Assembly (NCBI GenBank): GCA_944326905.1
Contig: CALVFU010000003.1
Coordinates: forward strand, 51,971-115,970
DNA length: 64,000 bases
Reading direction: 5' to 3'
Origin: Candidatus Gastranaerophilales bacterium
Lineage (GTDB): Bacteria > Cyanobacteriota > Vampirovibrionia > Gastranaerophilales > Gastranaerophilaceae
The notes below the pieces were generated by a model, which had not been told where the DNA came from, made no database searches, and saw only the letters and a list, made by a program, of their open reading frames with translations. The translations under genes and the position numbers were made by a program. Shown here one piece after another: positions 52,605-62,556 of this stretch (positions are counted from its first letter, which is position 1; each line of letters opens with the position of its first letter).

Positions 52605-54698
52605 TTAAATCCGGCGATTTAACAAAGTGAAAGCTTGAGAAAGTGCATTATCAGCTCTTTGGTCGATTGCTGTAATACCTTTTATCTGTTCTTGAACAGG
52701 AGTTATTTGGTTTACCTGAGCGGGAATATAAGTTCTAAAATCGTCACTGTCTTTAGGAATACCACAATTTTGTGAAGGAATATACCGATTTTCATCAGTA
52801 GTCAATTTATTTTCAGTACTGTCATGTGCTATACTATCCTGAGATTTTACATATGCAATTGGAGGAATTACACTTGTTTTTGGAGTATTTTTTGCAGCAT
52901 CCATTTGTATATTAAAATTATCTATAGCACTAATGACTTCCGGCGAAGCACCTTGAACAGGTAATACATTTTGTATAGCTTGCTGTTCGGCAGCAGCCTT
53001 CTTTTCAGCTTCTTCATACCTGTCATAAGGTTTACCGAATAACCATTCCAGCGGCTTTGTAATAAGCGGGGTGACAACATAACCCATTATACCGAAGAAG
53101 AGTGCAAATTTGCCGGCTGCACCTGCTCCATGCCTGAAGAAATTACCTATTTTCTTCCATTTAAATACATTACCTGCAGATTTAATACCTTTAAGATTTG
53201 GGTTTTTCCATGACGGTTTCAAATCATAATCCTGGGTTATTAAGGTTCCGAGCCCTTTTAATCCTTTTTCAAACCAATTAAGTTTCTTTGTTGGTGTTTT
53301 TAATGATTTAACTTTTTTATAAGCTTCATTAAACTCTGCTTCTGTAGCAAATTTTCCTGCTTTATTGTTTTCTTTAAATTCAGCTAATGCCTTACGGAAT
53401 TGTTCAGTTTGGTTAGCCGTCATATCTAAATATCTAAGACCGCCAATCTTATGCATTAATCTCATACTGGCAGGGAAGGTTGCTACCCAGGAAAACGCTT
53501 CTGCTAACCAGTAAGCAATTGTTCCTGCTTTTTGCTCATCAGGCGCTTCTTTTGCATTCATGTACATATCAACCAATGCCGGTGCCGCAAATATCAATAA
53601 ACCTGCTTTACCACCGCCAAAAGTTGCTCCGCGCACAAGACCTTGTACAGTTTTTGAAAGACCTCTGCCAAGTGCCGTCTTTGGAGGAACAGCATTTCCT
53701 GATATATCAACGGCATCTTTTGAAACACTTAAAAGTTTATTACCAATTTGTGACATATTAGACTGACGCCTGAATAGAGGACCAATTATAGAATAATTCC
53801 CATGATATACTTTCATGTCTTTTCCTGCTTTAAGAGCCAGCTCTCTTATTTCTTTTACGTATTTTTCAGGATTAGCCTTATATTTTTCATAAGTTGCTAT
53901 ATCACATCCAATTTCTTTTAATAAGATTTCTTTAATTATTTCAGGTTTTGCAGTTCTTTGAGATAACACAGCTTTTATTGCCTGTTCATTATTATATTTC
54001 AGAGGATTACATCTTCTTAATTGCAGACAGTTAATTTTATCTACTTCAGAAGCTCCGCTGCCTAATATAGACTTAATAAACTCTTTTTCTTCCTTACTCG
54101 GAACTAAATGTCTTAGTGCAGGTCTTTTTTCTCCCCCTTTTAAATATCTGTCAAACAATGTATTAAACTCATTTGCCAAGTCTTGTTCCTGAGTATACAT
54201 TGCAAATTTTGCCATAGACCATTCAGGCATAGTAGATTTTTCAATTAAATTTCTTATAATATTTGAATTATTTTTTAAACGGGTTACTATATTATGCGCC
54301 CTGCTCTGGATAGCATCCTCTGCTTTTTGTACATAAGAATTATTAAGAAGGCTTGAATTAGCAATCCTGTCGCCAAATCTAGCCAATTTTGCAGGTAGTG
54401 ATTTATTATACTCACCTGTACAGTGCCTGTTATATAAATCAATCCCTTTACCCATAACAAACCAAAGAGGAAGAGTATATTTGAGACTTCCAAACATGTC
54501 ATCTTCTCCCGTCGGCAGTTCAGGCTGCCCAGTCGAAAATTGCATTGTATCTTGTTGCGGTCCCTGAAGGTTCTCCTTATTAACATTCTTAAGCAATGGC
54601 ACCGCAGCTGCCGCCCCAAAGCCGGTATTATTTGTTATATACCCTGCATTCATTGGATATTGATTTTTATCTAAATATGCCCCAAATCCTTGTACCAT
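52605..54698 (-). CDS. 697-residue membrane-associated protein, unknown
   Basis: Start set at ATG 54698 rather than an upstream ATG at 54746, because the promoter-like element lies between them. No signal peptide. Hydrophobic segments at about 360-380 (GLLIFAAPALVDMYM), 395-415 and 540-560 (FALFFGIMGYVVTPLI). Ends in a Gln/Pro-rich tail. No family recognised. Possible weak class-3 promoter (TCAATT at 54756-54751, TTTATATTTG at 54731-54722). Confidence 0.75.
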   Translation of the reverse strand: MVQGFGAYLDKNQYPMNAGYITNNTGFGAAAAVPLLKNVNKENLQGPQQDTMQFSTGQPELPTGEDDMFGSLKYTLPLWFVMGKGIDLYNRHCTGEYNKSLPAKLARFGDRIANSSLLNNSYVQKAEDAIQSRAHNIVTRLKNNSNIIRNLIEKSTMPEWSMAKFAMYTQEQDLANEFNTLFDRYLKGGEKRPALRHLVPSKEEKEFIKSILGSGASEVDKINCLQLRRCNPLKYNNEQAIKAVLSQRTAKPEIIKEILLKEIGCDIATYEKYKANPEKYVKEIRELALKAGKDMKVYHGNYSIIGPLFRRQSNMSQIGNKLLSVSKDAVDISGNAVPPKTALGRGLSKTVQGLVRGATFGGGKAGLLIFAAPALVDMYMNAKEAPDEQKAGTIAYWLAEAFSWVATFPASMRLMHKIGGLRYLDMTANQTEQFRKALAEFKENNKAGKFATEAEFNEAYKKVKSLKTPTKKLNWFEKGLKGLGTLITQDYDLKPSWKNPNLKGIKSAGNVFKWKKIGNFFRHGAGAAGKFALFFGIMGYVVTPLITKPLEWLFGKPYDRYEEAEKKAAAEQQAIQNVLPVQGASPEVISAIDNFNIQMDAAKNTPKTSVIPPIAYVKSQDSIAHDSTENKLTTDENRYIPSQNCGIPKDSDDFRTYIPAQVNQITPVQEQIKGITAIDQRADNALSQAFTLLNRRI

Positions 54699-54828
54699 GA
54701 ATCTAAACCTACTTTTACCTACAAATATAAAAAGTCTTTCACTCAAAAAAAATTGACAATATTTTAAGCTATGTAAATTTTTTGTTACATACAGTCATTA
54801 ATAAAAGTATAAGATAATTTATATTTCA

Positions 54829-56727
54829 TTATAAAACTATTTTACATCCAAGAGAAAAAGCTGAATTGTTTCTTGTAGGGTTAAGCTTATCCAATTCTCT
54901 GCTGTACCCCGCCGAAATAGTCCATTTTGGATTTAATTGAATCCCTAACGATGTATTTAATTTTAGATTATTTTCAGTCTGTTCATTAAAACCGCCTATA
55001 GTGAGTCGTTGTCTCTCTAATCCGGCATTAACATTTCCAAATATTGTAACATCACTGTTTGCAGGTCTATATACACCGTAAATACTACCTTCTACGCCAG
55101 CCTCTTTTGAAGGTTTAGTAACTACGCCGTACCCTTTAACTTCAGCGCCAAATGTCAAATTGTCACAATTATTATACTCAAAAACTGTACCAGCATTGAA
55201 TTTTGCGACAGGAGATATGCCACCTTTTTGTGCTCCGCCGGTATATCTTAAATCGGCGCCAATGCCGCTGCTTATTGTATTTTCTAAATTAACATTGCCA
55301 ATCCGGTTATTCAGGCGCAACCCCTCTTCTACAATAATACGCGCATCACCATAAACAGTAGGTGAATTTATCCCAATAGTTACACCGCCTAATAATGTAC
55401 TCTTAAAAACGTGATTAAGTGATACATTCTCTCCTGAAGTGATTTCTGAAGAAAATCCAGCTTCGGTGTTTATAAATGTTGAAAAATAGTTTTTTTTATC
55501 TGAATCACAAGGGCGCTCCTGTTGAATTGTTAAATCTTTTATTTTTTCCGATGACACGGCATTAATATCATTAAGCAGATGAGAACAAGCTCTTTTTACA
55601 GAACCATCTAATTTATAATCTAAACGGCCTGTCATACCATTTGTATAAGAATGAGTAACATTTATATCAAAAAATACATCTTTTCCGTTATCTTTATGTA
55701 CTAACGAATTATAACCTGCATCAATTCCAATACTTTGAGAGTTTAAAAAAAGTTCAGTTTCACCGTGTTTTTTATACTCAGCACTTAATGTAAATTCAGC
55801 ATCATTATTATCGCTATCGATATCTAAATAAGTATCAACACCTGCTCTTATATTTCCTAAAGTAGAAATTTCAACTCTTCCGTTTATTGAATTATTCTCG
55901 CCTAACGGCACATTATCAAAAGGTGAAAAATTATTGTAAGCACTCTTATCCATCTTTTCACCAAATGCAGCTTCTCTTTCAAGTGCAAATTCTTGATATG
56001 ATGAATTATTATCTACAATAGAGAGGTACCCGCCGCTTGACAAGGCTGCAGAATTTTTATAGACTTCTTTTATTGCATCCTTAATATTAGAGGCTTTGAC
56101 TATAACTTTAGAACCATAATTATTCCAAACATACTCACCATTGCCTCTTGAATATAATAGTGTAGCGTGGTTGCCTATATTTGCTCCTCCGCTTACCACT
56201 ACTGCATTAATTCCGCAATCATGCAATGCGTTCATTGCAAACTCGTGAATAGTCATACATATAAGACCTTTTATATCTTCGTTTTCAGATGTAGTCAGAA
56301 GTTTTTCCATAATCTCTTCTTGCGTATTACCTACTTTTTTATGGGCTACATCTGTATCATAAAATTCATTCATTTCACTTAATAGCTTAGAAACGTACTC
56401 AGTTAATAATTCCGGGTTATTCTTTTTTTGATTTATTTGTGATAAAAGTTCCTGATAGCCGTTTGGAGCTGCAGAAGAACTAACTTTTGTTCTTATATCA
56501 GATAAAACATCAACCAAATAATCATCTAAATCAAATCGATGTTCTACTATGTACGTTTCACCTGTTTCAGGGTTTATTTTAGTTTCTCTAACAGTATATT
56601 GAACTCCTAGAATAGGAATATCCGTTGCATCCTCTAAGGTCCCATTTATCGGAGTTGATTCATTTTTTAAAGTAAACTCAAAGCCCGCTTCTGTTTTTTT
56701 ATCCTTTTTCTCGTTATCATCACTCAT
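54829..56727 (-). CDS. transglutaminase-like domain fused to outer-membrane-barrel-like region
   Basis: 632 residues, no signal peptide. Residues about 150-215 look like a transglutaminase/papain-type core: Cys157 at a helix start, ALHDCGINAVVVSGG, His187 in NHATLLYS, and Asn202/203 in place of the usual Asp. Residues about 285-632 alternate short polar beta-strands (GRVEISTLGNIRAGVDTYLDI, TISAGYSRELDK, ending FSLGCKIVL), as in outer-membrane barrels. The missing signal is odd. Class-3 promoter and AAGGAG precede ATG 56727. Confidence 0.65.
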   Translation of the reverse strand: MSDDNEKKDKKTEAGFEFTLKNESTPINGTLEDATDIPILGVQYTVRETKINPETGETYIVEHRFDLDDYLVDVLSDIRTKVSSSAAPNGYQELLSQINQKKNNPELLTEYVSKLLSEMNEFYDTDVAHKKVGNTQEEIMEKLLTTSENEDIKGLICMTIHEFAMNALHDCGINAVVVSGGANIGNHATLLYSRGNGEYVWNNYGSKVIVKASNIKDAIKEVYKNSAALSSGGYLSIVDNNSSYQEFALEREAAFGEKMDKSAYNNFSPFDNVPLGENNSINGRVEISTLGNIRAGVDTYLDIDSDNNDAEFTLSAEYKKHGETELFLNSQSIGIDAGYNSLVHKDNGKDVFFDINVTHSYTNGMTGRLDYKLDGSVKRACSHLLNDINAVSSEKIKDLTIQQERPCDSDKKNYFSTFINTEAGFSSEITSGENVSLNHVFKSTLLGGVTIGINSPTVYGDARIIVEEGLRLNNRIGNVNLENTISSGIGADLRYTGGAQKGGISPVAKFNAGTVFEYNNCDNLTFGAEVKGYGVVTKPSKEAGVEGSIYGVYRPANSDVTIFGNVNAGLERQRLTIGGFNEQTENNLKLNTSLGIQLNPKWTISAGYSRELDKLNPTRNNSAFSLGCKIVL

Positions 56728-56741
56728 ATCGTCTCCTTATA

Positions 56742-56781
56742 TCCTATATAAATATAAAGGAGAAAAGCTATAAATAATTGC
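56742..56781 (-). promoter_or_regulatory. class-3 promoter GCAATT-N17-TTTATATTTATAT
   Basis: GCAATT (56781-56776), exactly 17 bases, TTTATATTTATATAGG (56758-56743). Confidence 0.6.
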
Positions 56782-56797
56782 TTATTTTAATTTAACC

Positions 56798-56813
56798 TGT
56801 AAAGAATTGTAAA
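56798..56813. promoter_or_regulatory. tandem TGTAAA box
   Basis: TGTAAAGAAT/TGTAAA on the plus strand, 16 bases upstream of the GCAATT element but in the opposite orientation to the gene. Confidence 0.35.
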
Positions 56814-59800
56814 TTAATCAATCCACTTAAAACTCTTTACATAATTCTCGCCGTTTATGTCTCCGCGGATTTCTGCAATGAATTTCCTATAATCATCCTT
56901 TGATAATTCTATGCCCGGAATCTTATTTATATCACTTATAAACGGACTGTCTTGCTCCAGTTTTACGCCAGGAATTAAATTAAACAACGTATTAAGAGAC
57001 ATATTACCTATTGCACCCAACGGCGTTTTGATTTTCTTCGATAATAATCCAAATACATACATCTGAGCATCTGAAGTTACTAGATTGTAATTCCCTTTCA
57101 TATACAAACTTAAGTTTTCACCTTTCGTTGAGATTTTAATATCTTCCGCAATGCCGTTTAATATTTTTATACTTCCAAAAATATCAGTAAATTCCCCGGT
57201 TTTTAAAGGTGTAATGATATCAATAATACTATTTATAGACAAGTCTGTCAGTCCCCCTTTTAAAAGGTTTCCAGCTTTTAACAGATACTCTAAAGACCCT
57301 AATTTAGGCATTCTTCCATCTGATACATTAAATGTCCCATTGCCTGTTAATGTTGACATGCAAATTTGGGCATTTGTACCGTTACAGGTTATATTAAGTG
57401 TACCTGTAAGTGCTCCATACATTTGATTTGATAAATCAAACAACATTTCTGATAAATTATTTGCATCCATCTCTTCAGCATTTACAAGTAAAGATGTTTT
57501 CCCAGTAAAAAAGTTATAAGAAAAATCCCCGCTTAATTTTCCGCTTGCTATATCTGCACTATAATCATTTAACGCCAGCAGCATTTTATCCGTTAAGGAG
57601 ATTACCGTCTTAAGATTTTTGGCAGATACCCCTTTTATTAATACGTCTTTTGCTGTTAAATCAAGCTTTTCAATAATAAAATCAGATATATTTAAAGACT
57701 TGTTATTCTGCACCGACTCTTGCTTTGGTTTGTTAATCTCGAACTTTTTAAGATCAGAAATTGCAGCGTTCAAATCCAGTTTATTAAAATGTATATTTCC
57801 ACTCCTGATTCTAAACGGCGGTTTCAAACTATTGTCTGCTTCTACATCAAAATTGATTTCATTAGAAAAAATTTCACTTTTTGATTTTAATCTTATCGAC
57901 TTCGGCAAAAAGTTAAGTGATATATCTTTTACTATAGTTTGCAGCAGCGGCACATCAATATCAAAAATATGAAAATCACCAACTATTTTTAAATCGTATA
58001 ATCTGCCGTTAATTTTTAAATCAGAAGTAAACAACCCCTGTTTAATATTTGGTTTTTTAAATATAATATTAAATATTCTTGCATCAGTAGGGTTTTCTGT
58101 TTTTATCACAAAATTATTAAAATAAGGTTCATTATTATTAAATTTAACACTTCCTTTTATTTTTAAGAAATTTACAATATTAGAACGGTTATTTTGCGAT
58201 AAAACCGACTTATTATAAGTAAAATTGTTTATTCTAATCGAATTATTCTGTATAATATTGCCGTCAAAATCAATAATTGTTTGATTTTCCCCATCGCCAA
58301 TTGTAGCACCAAGGTAATAAACACTAGATTTTTCTCCAATTTTTGCATTTGCAGCAATATTATAATTATTCAAATATCCTTTTATATTTGCTGAATATAT
58401 AATATCACCCTTTATTTTAAGAGGATACATAGTATTTTTATTGATATATTTATCAATAAAAGATTGTTTGGGTACAGAGTTTATATATATGTCGAAAAGA
58501 GGAGATTTATATATATTGCCTATATTTCCTTCTATAAAAACAGGCATATCATCAGCCAGTGCATTAATTTTATTAAGAAACACTTTATCCTTTCTTAATT
58601 CGACACTGCCATTAATTATTTTTAAAGGCATATTAAGCGGCAGATATGTTATTTCAACATTATCAAGAAGAATTTTAGTAAACGGATGATTATTAATTAT
58701 TTCAAAATTAATATTAGTCTTTCCCGTTTTAAAATCAAGCTTCCTAAACAGTTCTTTTGTCTCTTCAGGCACAAGATAAAATTCTCTTATAAAATTAATT
58801 GTTGAAAGATTTGCATTATTAAGTTTTATTGTACCGTTAATATTTTGATTCTTTTTACCAATATTAGTAACTTTTGTATTAAGGACAAACGGATTTTTAG
58901 TAATTGTTCCTTTGACGTTATCTACAATGCAAGTGCCGTTTTTTACAGTTATATTACCAGTTGTAAATACAACCGGCGCATTTGGATTAGATTGTGCCGC
59001 TTTTGCTGTTAATTTTATTTTATTATACTCGATTTTATCAGCCCGGCCTTTGTATGACGCGTTAAAACTTATATAATTGTCATCGCTCAAACCTTTAAAT
59101 AGAGAGGAGCCTAAAATATATTTTAAGTTAAGCTTATTTGAAAAAGCTTTAATATCCGCTATATTATTTTTAATTGTTCCTGACAGACTAATAACTGATT
59201 GATTAAGTTTTGATTTTACATCTAACTCAATATCAGTACCTTTAAATATGATATCGCCGTTAAGCTTTGATACTGCAATATCCTTTACACCAGCTGTAAC
59301 GTCTTTTAATTTTAATGAACCGTTCACAAATATATTTTTATTAAAAATAATATTATTTACATCAGGCACCGTACCTGATATAACAAGATTTAAATCTGTC
59401 TTACCGCTTAGCTTTTCAATAGGCGGCAGCAATCGTTTTATATCCTTTAACATTGGCGACGATTTTATTACATTTACGGCTCTTTCTAAATTTAGATTCT
59501 TTGTATCTGCATTAACTTTTAAATTTCCAAACAAATCACAGACGCCGTAAAGGTTTATCGGATTATTATCAATAAAACCTCTTAACAGCTTAAATTCTGC
59601 GCTTTGGTTTTTAAATTCAATAACCCCATCTAGTCTTTTAAAAACAATACCTTTTATATCATTAAACTCAGCTTCTGCATTTTTAAAATTCATCCTGCCC
59701 CATACATGCGGATTTTTATGATTTCCTTCAACTTTTATATCAATATTACCTATACCATTTATCCCCATAATAGGCACAGGACCTGTTTCAAAATATAAAA

Positions 59801-61157
59801 TTTGATGAAGCGGGTCAACAATAGATTTTGCAGTCGCCAAATTTATATTTTGAGTACTTTTTATCTTCATATTAGAATACTTATCACCATAGAGCTTAGT
59901 ATCACCTGCTACAGTAACTTTTTCTCCTCCGCCTGCACCCGCTAAAATATTATAGAATACTGCTTTATTTTTAAATATTAGCTTGATTGAAGCTTTTATT
60001 TTATCATTAGGAATCGGTTTTATCAAATACCCGTTATTTACAAGTATGTTTCCGATTATATCGGGTTCTGGCAGTTTGCCTGTGAATGACAAGTAACCAT
60101 TAATATCTGCATATAGAGGATATTTTTTCATATAAAATAAATTTATATCAGGAGTATTTAATGGCGGCAGCATTTTTATTAATGTATCACTCCTTGTGTC
60201 ACTAACTGCCGCTTCCATATTAATATCAGGATGCTTTGATTTATAATTATTAATCTTAAATCCGCCATCAATACTTATACTTTCTGATTTTAATTTTGCT
60301 GATGATATATCAATACTATTTTCTGTTAATACATACTTACCGCTGCTAACTAGCCGTTTAGGAAATATTATTGATTTATACTCATTCTTATAAGCAATCT
60401 TAATACTGTCAAAAACTGTATTATAATTACCGTCTTTTGCATCAATATTTACCATACCTTGCATTGAAACAATATCATTCGGCAAATAATGATAAAAATA
60501 TTTATAAACAGGAGTAATGCAAAAATCTTTTATGCTTAACCTTGTATATGGAACTTTTTTATTTATTTCTTTTGGTATATAAATATCAGCATCAATAAAC
60601 GATGTATGATTATCAGCAGAAATTTGGGCGTTAAATTTGATATTTTTTATATTTCTACTATTTGAAAAATAGAAATTTTTACCTGAAATTTTATATCCAT
60701 CAGCATTTTGCTTTTGCGCAAACTTAATTATATAATTTTTTATTGTTATTAAGTTAGAATCAAATGTGATTTTTTTTAAAAATTGCAAAGATTTTTTATC
60801 TTTAAAAATTTTTTCATCCAGATAAATATCTGCTCTGCATTTATCAACTTTTACTGATTTTACATGGATTTTACCTAACAAAAAAGGAAGCAACGATAGT
60901 TTAAGATTTAAAGCTCCAGTCTGAATAATAGGTGTATCAAATGGATTCCTAATTTCAATTTCATCAGCGCACAAATATATGTAAGGCATAATACTTGTTT
61001 TGATATACAAATTATTCTCATCAACAGTATAACCAATTTTCTGTTCAATAGCTGATAGTAAATACGGCTTTACAAAACCTGCTAACCTGGGAACGCCAAC
61101 AAGCCATATAGAATAGAATATAACGACAATAACAGAGATAAGAAGGTATTTTTTCAT
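56814..61157 (-). CDS. giant AsmA/TamB-like envelope protein
   Basis: 1447 residues. One N-terminal membrane helix (about 4-24), then repeated short beta-strand units to the C-terminus (NLKLSLLPFLLGKIHVKSVKV, DLNLVISGTVPDVNNI, AEMDANNLSEMLFDLSNQMYG), with an AsmA-like C-terminal region near 1200-1420 (GTLNITCNGTNAQI, GNGTFNVSDGRMPKLG, MSLNTLFNLIPG). Such proteins form long hydrophobic grooves carrying phospholipids between inner and outer membrane. TATAAT lies 11 bases before ATG 61157, so the leader is about 5 bases. Confidence 0.85.
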   Translation of the reverse strand: MKKYLLISVIVVIFYSIWLVGVPRLAGFVKPYLLSAIEQKIGYTVDENNLYIKTSIMPYIYLCADEIEIRNPFDTPIIQTGALNLKLSLLPFLLGKIHVKSVKVDKCRADIYLDEKIFKDKKSLQFLKKITFDSNLITIKNYIIKFAQKQNADGYKISGKNFYFSNSRNIKNIKFNAQISADNHTSFIDADIYIPKEINKKVPYTRLSIKDFCITPVYKYFYHYLPNDIVSMQGMVNIDAKDGNYNTVFDSIKIAYKNEYKSIIFPKRLVSSGKYVLTENSIDISSAKLKSESISIDGGFKINNYKSKHPDINMEAAVSDTRSDTLIKMLPPLNTPDINLFYMKKYPLYADINGYLSFTGKLPEPDIIGNILVNNGYLIKPIPNDKIKASIKLIFKNKAVFYNILAGAGGGEKVTVAGDTKLYGDKYSNMKIKSTQNINLATAKSIVDPLHQILYFETGPVPIMGINGIGNIDIKVEGNHKNPHVWGRMNFKNAEAEFNDIKGIVFKRLDGVIEFKNQSAEFKLLRGFIDNNPINLYGVCDLFGNLKVNADTKNLNLERAVNVIKSSPMLKDIKRLLPPIEKLSGKTDLNLVISGTVPDVNNIIFNKNIFVNGSLKLKDVTAGVKDIAVSKLNGDIIFKGTDIELDVKSKLNQSVISLSGTIKNNIADIKAFSNKLNLKYILGSSLFKGLSDDNYISFNASYKGRADKIEYNKIKLTAKAAQSNPNAPVVFTTGNITVKNGTCIVDNVKGTITKNPFVLNTKVTNIGKKNQNINGTIKLNNANLSTINFIREFYLVPEETKELFRKLDFKTGKTNINFEIINNHPFTKILLDNVEITYLPLNMPLKIINGSVELRKDKVFLNKINALADDMPVFIEGNIGNIYKSPLFDIYINSVPKQSFIDKYINKNTMYPLKIKGDIIYSANIKGYLNNYNIAANAKIGEKSSVYYLGATIGDGENQTIIDFDGNIIQNNSIRINNFTYNKSVLSQNNRSNIVNFLKIKGSVKFNNNEPYFNNFVIKTENPTDARIFNIIFKKPNIKQGLFTSDLKINGRLYDLKIVGDFHIFDIDVPLLQTIVKDISLNFLPKSIRLKSKSEIFSNEINFDVEADNSLKPPFRIRSGNIHFNKLDLNAAISDLKKFEINKPKQESVQNNKSLNISDFIIEKLDLTAKDVLIKGVSAKNLKTVISLTDKMLLALNDYSADIASGKLSGDFSYNFFTGKTSLLVNAEEMDANNLSEMLFDLSNQMYGALTGTLNITCNGTNAQICMSTLTGNGTFNVSDGRMPKLGSLEYLLKAGNLLKGGLTDLSINSIIDIITPLKTGEFTDIFGSIKILNGIAEDIKISTKGENLSLYMKGNYNLVTSDAQMYVFGLLSKKIKTPLGAIGNMSLNTLFNLIPGVKLEQDSPFISDINKIPGIELSKDDYRKFIAEIRGDINGENYVKSFKWID

Positions 61158-61193
61158 TTGTTAATATAATTATATTACAAAAAGATTTAAAAA

Positions 61194-61571
61194 TTACCGT
61201 TCAAACCGAGAAAGTCTTTTGGATAAACAAGAAGCATCTGCTGCACAAGTATTATCAATCAACTGATTTAATTTACCCCCCTGCTTTCCAATAACCACCA
61301 TCGGCAGGCGTTTAATAACAATATACCCGTTAAATAATCCCATAGCCTCTGCTTCTGCAAGATTAACTTTTACAAAGTTATAATTAGTAAATTGAGGCTG
61401 AACTTGTTTCATACACTCATATATATCTGTATAATCAGACCAATTTGTATAAATCAAGAGTGCAAAAGGCTTATCACTCTTAAAAGTTTTATACAAGCTT
61501 GCAGCATCTGCTTTTTTTACCAAACAAAGAAATGTTAAAAATATAACAAATAATAAAAATATTTTTTTCAT
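61194..61571 (-). CDS. secreted thioredoxin-fold-like protein without CxxC
   Basis: 125 residues. Signal peptide (MKKIFLLFVIFLTFLCLVKKADA). Mature part KPFALLIYTNWSDYTDIYECMKQVQPQF...FVKVNLAEAEAMGLFNGYIVIKRLPMVVI follows a thioredoxin fold with the cis-Pro in RLPMVV, but the CxxC site reads NWSDYT, so it is not a redox enzyme of that type. Two Cys near the C-terminus (DNTCAADASC) may form a disulfide. Leaderless promoter. Confidence 0.7.
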   Translation of the reverse strand: MKKIFLLFVIFLTFLCLVKKADAASLYKTFKSDKPFALLIYTNWSDYTDIYECMKQVQPQFTNYNFVKVNLAEAEAMGLFNGYIVIKRLPMVVIGKQGGKLNQLIDNTCAADASCLSKRLSRFER

Positions 61572-61606
61572 AAGACGATTTTAACAATTTACTATCAAAC
61601 TGTCAA
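61571..61606 (-). promoter_or_regulatory. leaderless consensus sigma-70 promoter
   Basis: TTGACA (61606-61601), 17 bases, TAAAAT (61583-61578), 6 bases, ATG 61571. This is the clearest leaderless case in the window. Confidence 0.85.
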
Positions 61607-61682
61607 GGTAAGTTAATAATAAATCTCAAAATCAAACTATATATCTCTTTATACCTACACATATAAAAATTTTAAGAATTTT

Positions 61683-61698
61683 TGTAAAGATTTGTAAA
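61683..61698 (+). promoter_or_regulatory. tandem TGTAAA box
   Basis: TGTAAAGATT/TGTAAA, ending 17 bases before the sigma-28 -35. Confidence 0.4.
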
Positions 61699-61715
61699 TT
61701 ATTTGTATGAAACAT

Positions 61716-61742
61716 TAAAGTTTTTCAAAAATGTGCCGTTAA
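61716..61742 (+). promoter_or_regulatory. FliA/sigma-28-type promoter
   Basis: TAAAGTTT (61716-61723), 11 bases, GCCGTTAA (61735-61742); 15 of 16 match to the FliA consensus. Confidence 0.8.
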
Positions 61743-61782
61743 TATGAGTACAAGATAAAACGAAAAAGGAGAAAAAGGAACA

Positions 61783-62142
61783 ATGGCAAACAACATTAAT
61801 GGAATTTTTGGTTATGGGTACGGTATCAGATACCTAAACAACGGACAACAAAACAAAGAATTAACAGAAAAACCGCTTGCAGAAGAAAAACCGGCAGAAC
61901 AACAACAGCCTGCAGTAAATGTTGATCCAAACGAAGTGTTAAACTTTTTAGCTTCATCATCAGTTCAAGTAGAAGCTCCTAAAGCACCTGCTGCAGACAC
62001 AAATGCTGAAACTAATGAAAGAGTTGAAGGGTATATACAAAATTTTGAAATGATATATTCAGTTGTCGCCCAAGAATTTGGCGACGATGTCGCTAACACT
62101 CTTATGAATGATGACAATTTTATTGACGCATTAATGGCATAA
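61783..62142 (+). CDS. 119-residue protein under a sigma-28-type promoter, unknown
   Basis: No signal peptide. N-terminus MANNINGIFGYGYGIRYLNN is Gly/Tyr/Asn-rich, the middle (about 28-75) is a Pro/Glu/Ala-rich linker, and the C-terminal 40 residues form an acidic helical domain (NFEMIYSVVAQEFGDDVANTLMNDDNFIDALM). AAAGGA ribosome site. Monocistronic with terminator. A flagellum-linked role is inferred from the promoter only. Confidence 0.75.
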   Translation: MANNINGIFGYGYGIRYLNNGQQNKELTEKPLAEEKPAEQQQPAVNVDPNEVLNFLASSSVQVEAPKAPAADTNAETNERVEGYIQNFEMIYSVVAQEFGDDVANTLMNDDNFIDALMA

Positions 62143-62189
62143 AATAAAAAAATATACAGTATTTCTTTTTTCTCTATTATCTGATAAAA

Positions 62190-62214
62190 GCAGCCTATAT
62201 TGGGCTGCCTTTTT
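62190..62214 (+). terminator. terminator after the sigma-28-type gene
   Basis: GCAGCC/GGCTGC with a 7-base loop and TTTTT. Confidence 0.8.
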
Positions 62215-62225
62215 CTTAAAAAATA

Positions 62226-62246
62226 AAACAGTCACAAAGACTGTTT
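62226..62246. other. second hairpin in the tandem terminator region
   Basis: AAACAGTC/GACTGTTT, 5-base loop, between the two clear terminators. Confidence 0.5.
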
Positions 62247-62258
62247 GTTATAAATATT

Positions 62259-62286
62259 AAAAGGCGGTTTTTAAAACCGCCTTTTT
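62259..62286 (-). terminator. rpmB terminator
   Basis: Perfect 13-bp AAAAGGCGGTTTT/AAAACCGCCTTTT with a single-base loop on paper (in practice a 5-7 base loop); T-rich on both strands. Confidence 0.8.
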
Positions 62287-62292
62287 GTCAAA

Positions 62293-62484
62293 CTAAACTG
62301 CTTTTTGAACTTTACCAGCTCTTAAACACGAAGTACAAACTTTAATTCTCTTTGTTTCGCCATTAACAATCGCTTTAACTTCTTGAAGATTAGGATTTTG
62401 GCGTTTAACTACTTGTTTATGAGAGAATGTAAGTTTTGCCGCTTTTAACGGTGTTTTTCCGCATACATCACATTGTTTAGACAT
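62293..62484 (-). CDS. rpmB: 50S ribosomal protein L28
   Basis: 63 residues, normal length. Zinc-binding form: Cys5/Cys8 (CDVCGK) and Cys50/Cys53 (VCTSCLRAG). Binds 23S rRNA. Monocistronic; AAAGGAAA ribosome site. Confidence 0.95.
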   Translation of the reverse strand: MSKQCDVCGKTPLKAAKLTFSHKQVVKRQNPNLQEVKAIVNGETKRIKVCTSCLRAGKVQKAV

Positions 62485-62556
62485 AATCTTATTTCCTTTT
62501 CTAGTTATATTTCCGTGTAAAACTAATACCTATAATTAATCATAAAACAAACAGAA

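Noticed and set aside
54753..54758. Plus-strand TTGACA as a -35 box
   Set aside because: No -10 at proper spacing and no plus-strand gene downstream; the reverse strand reading fits the 697-residue gene better.
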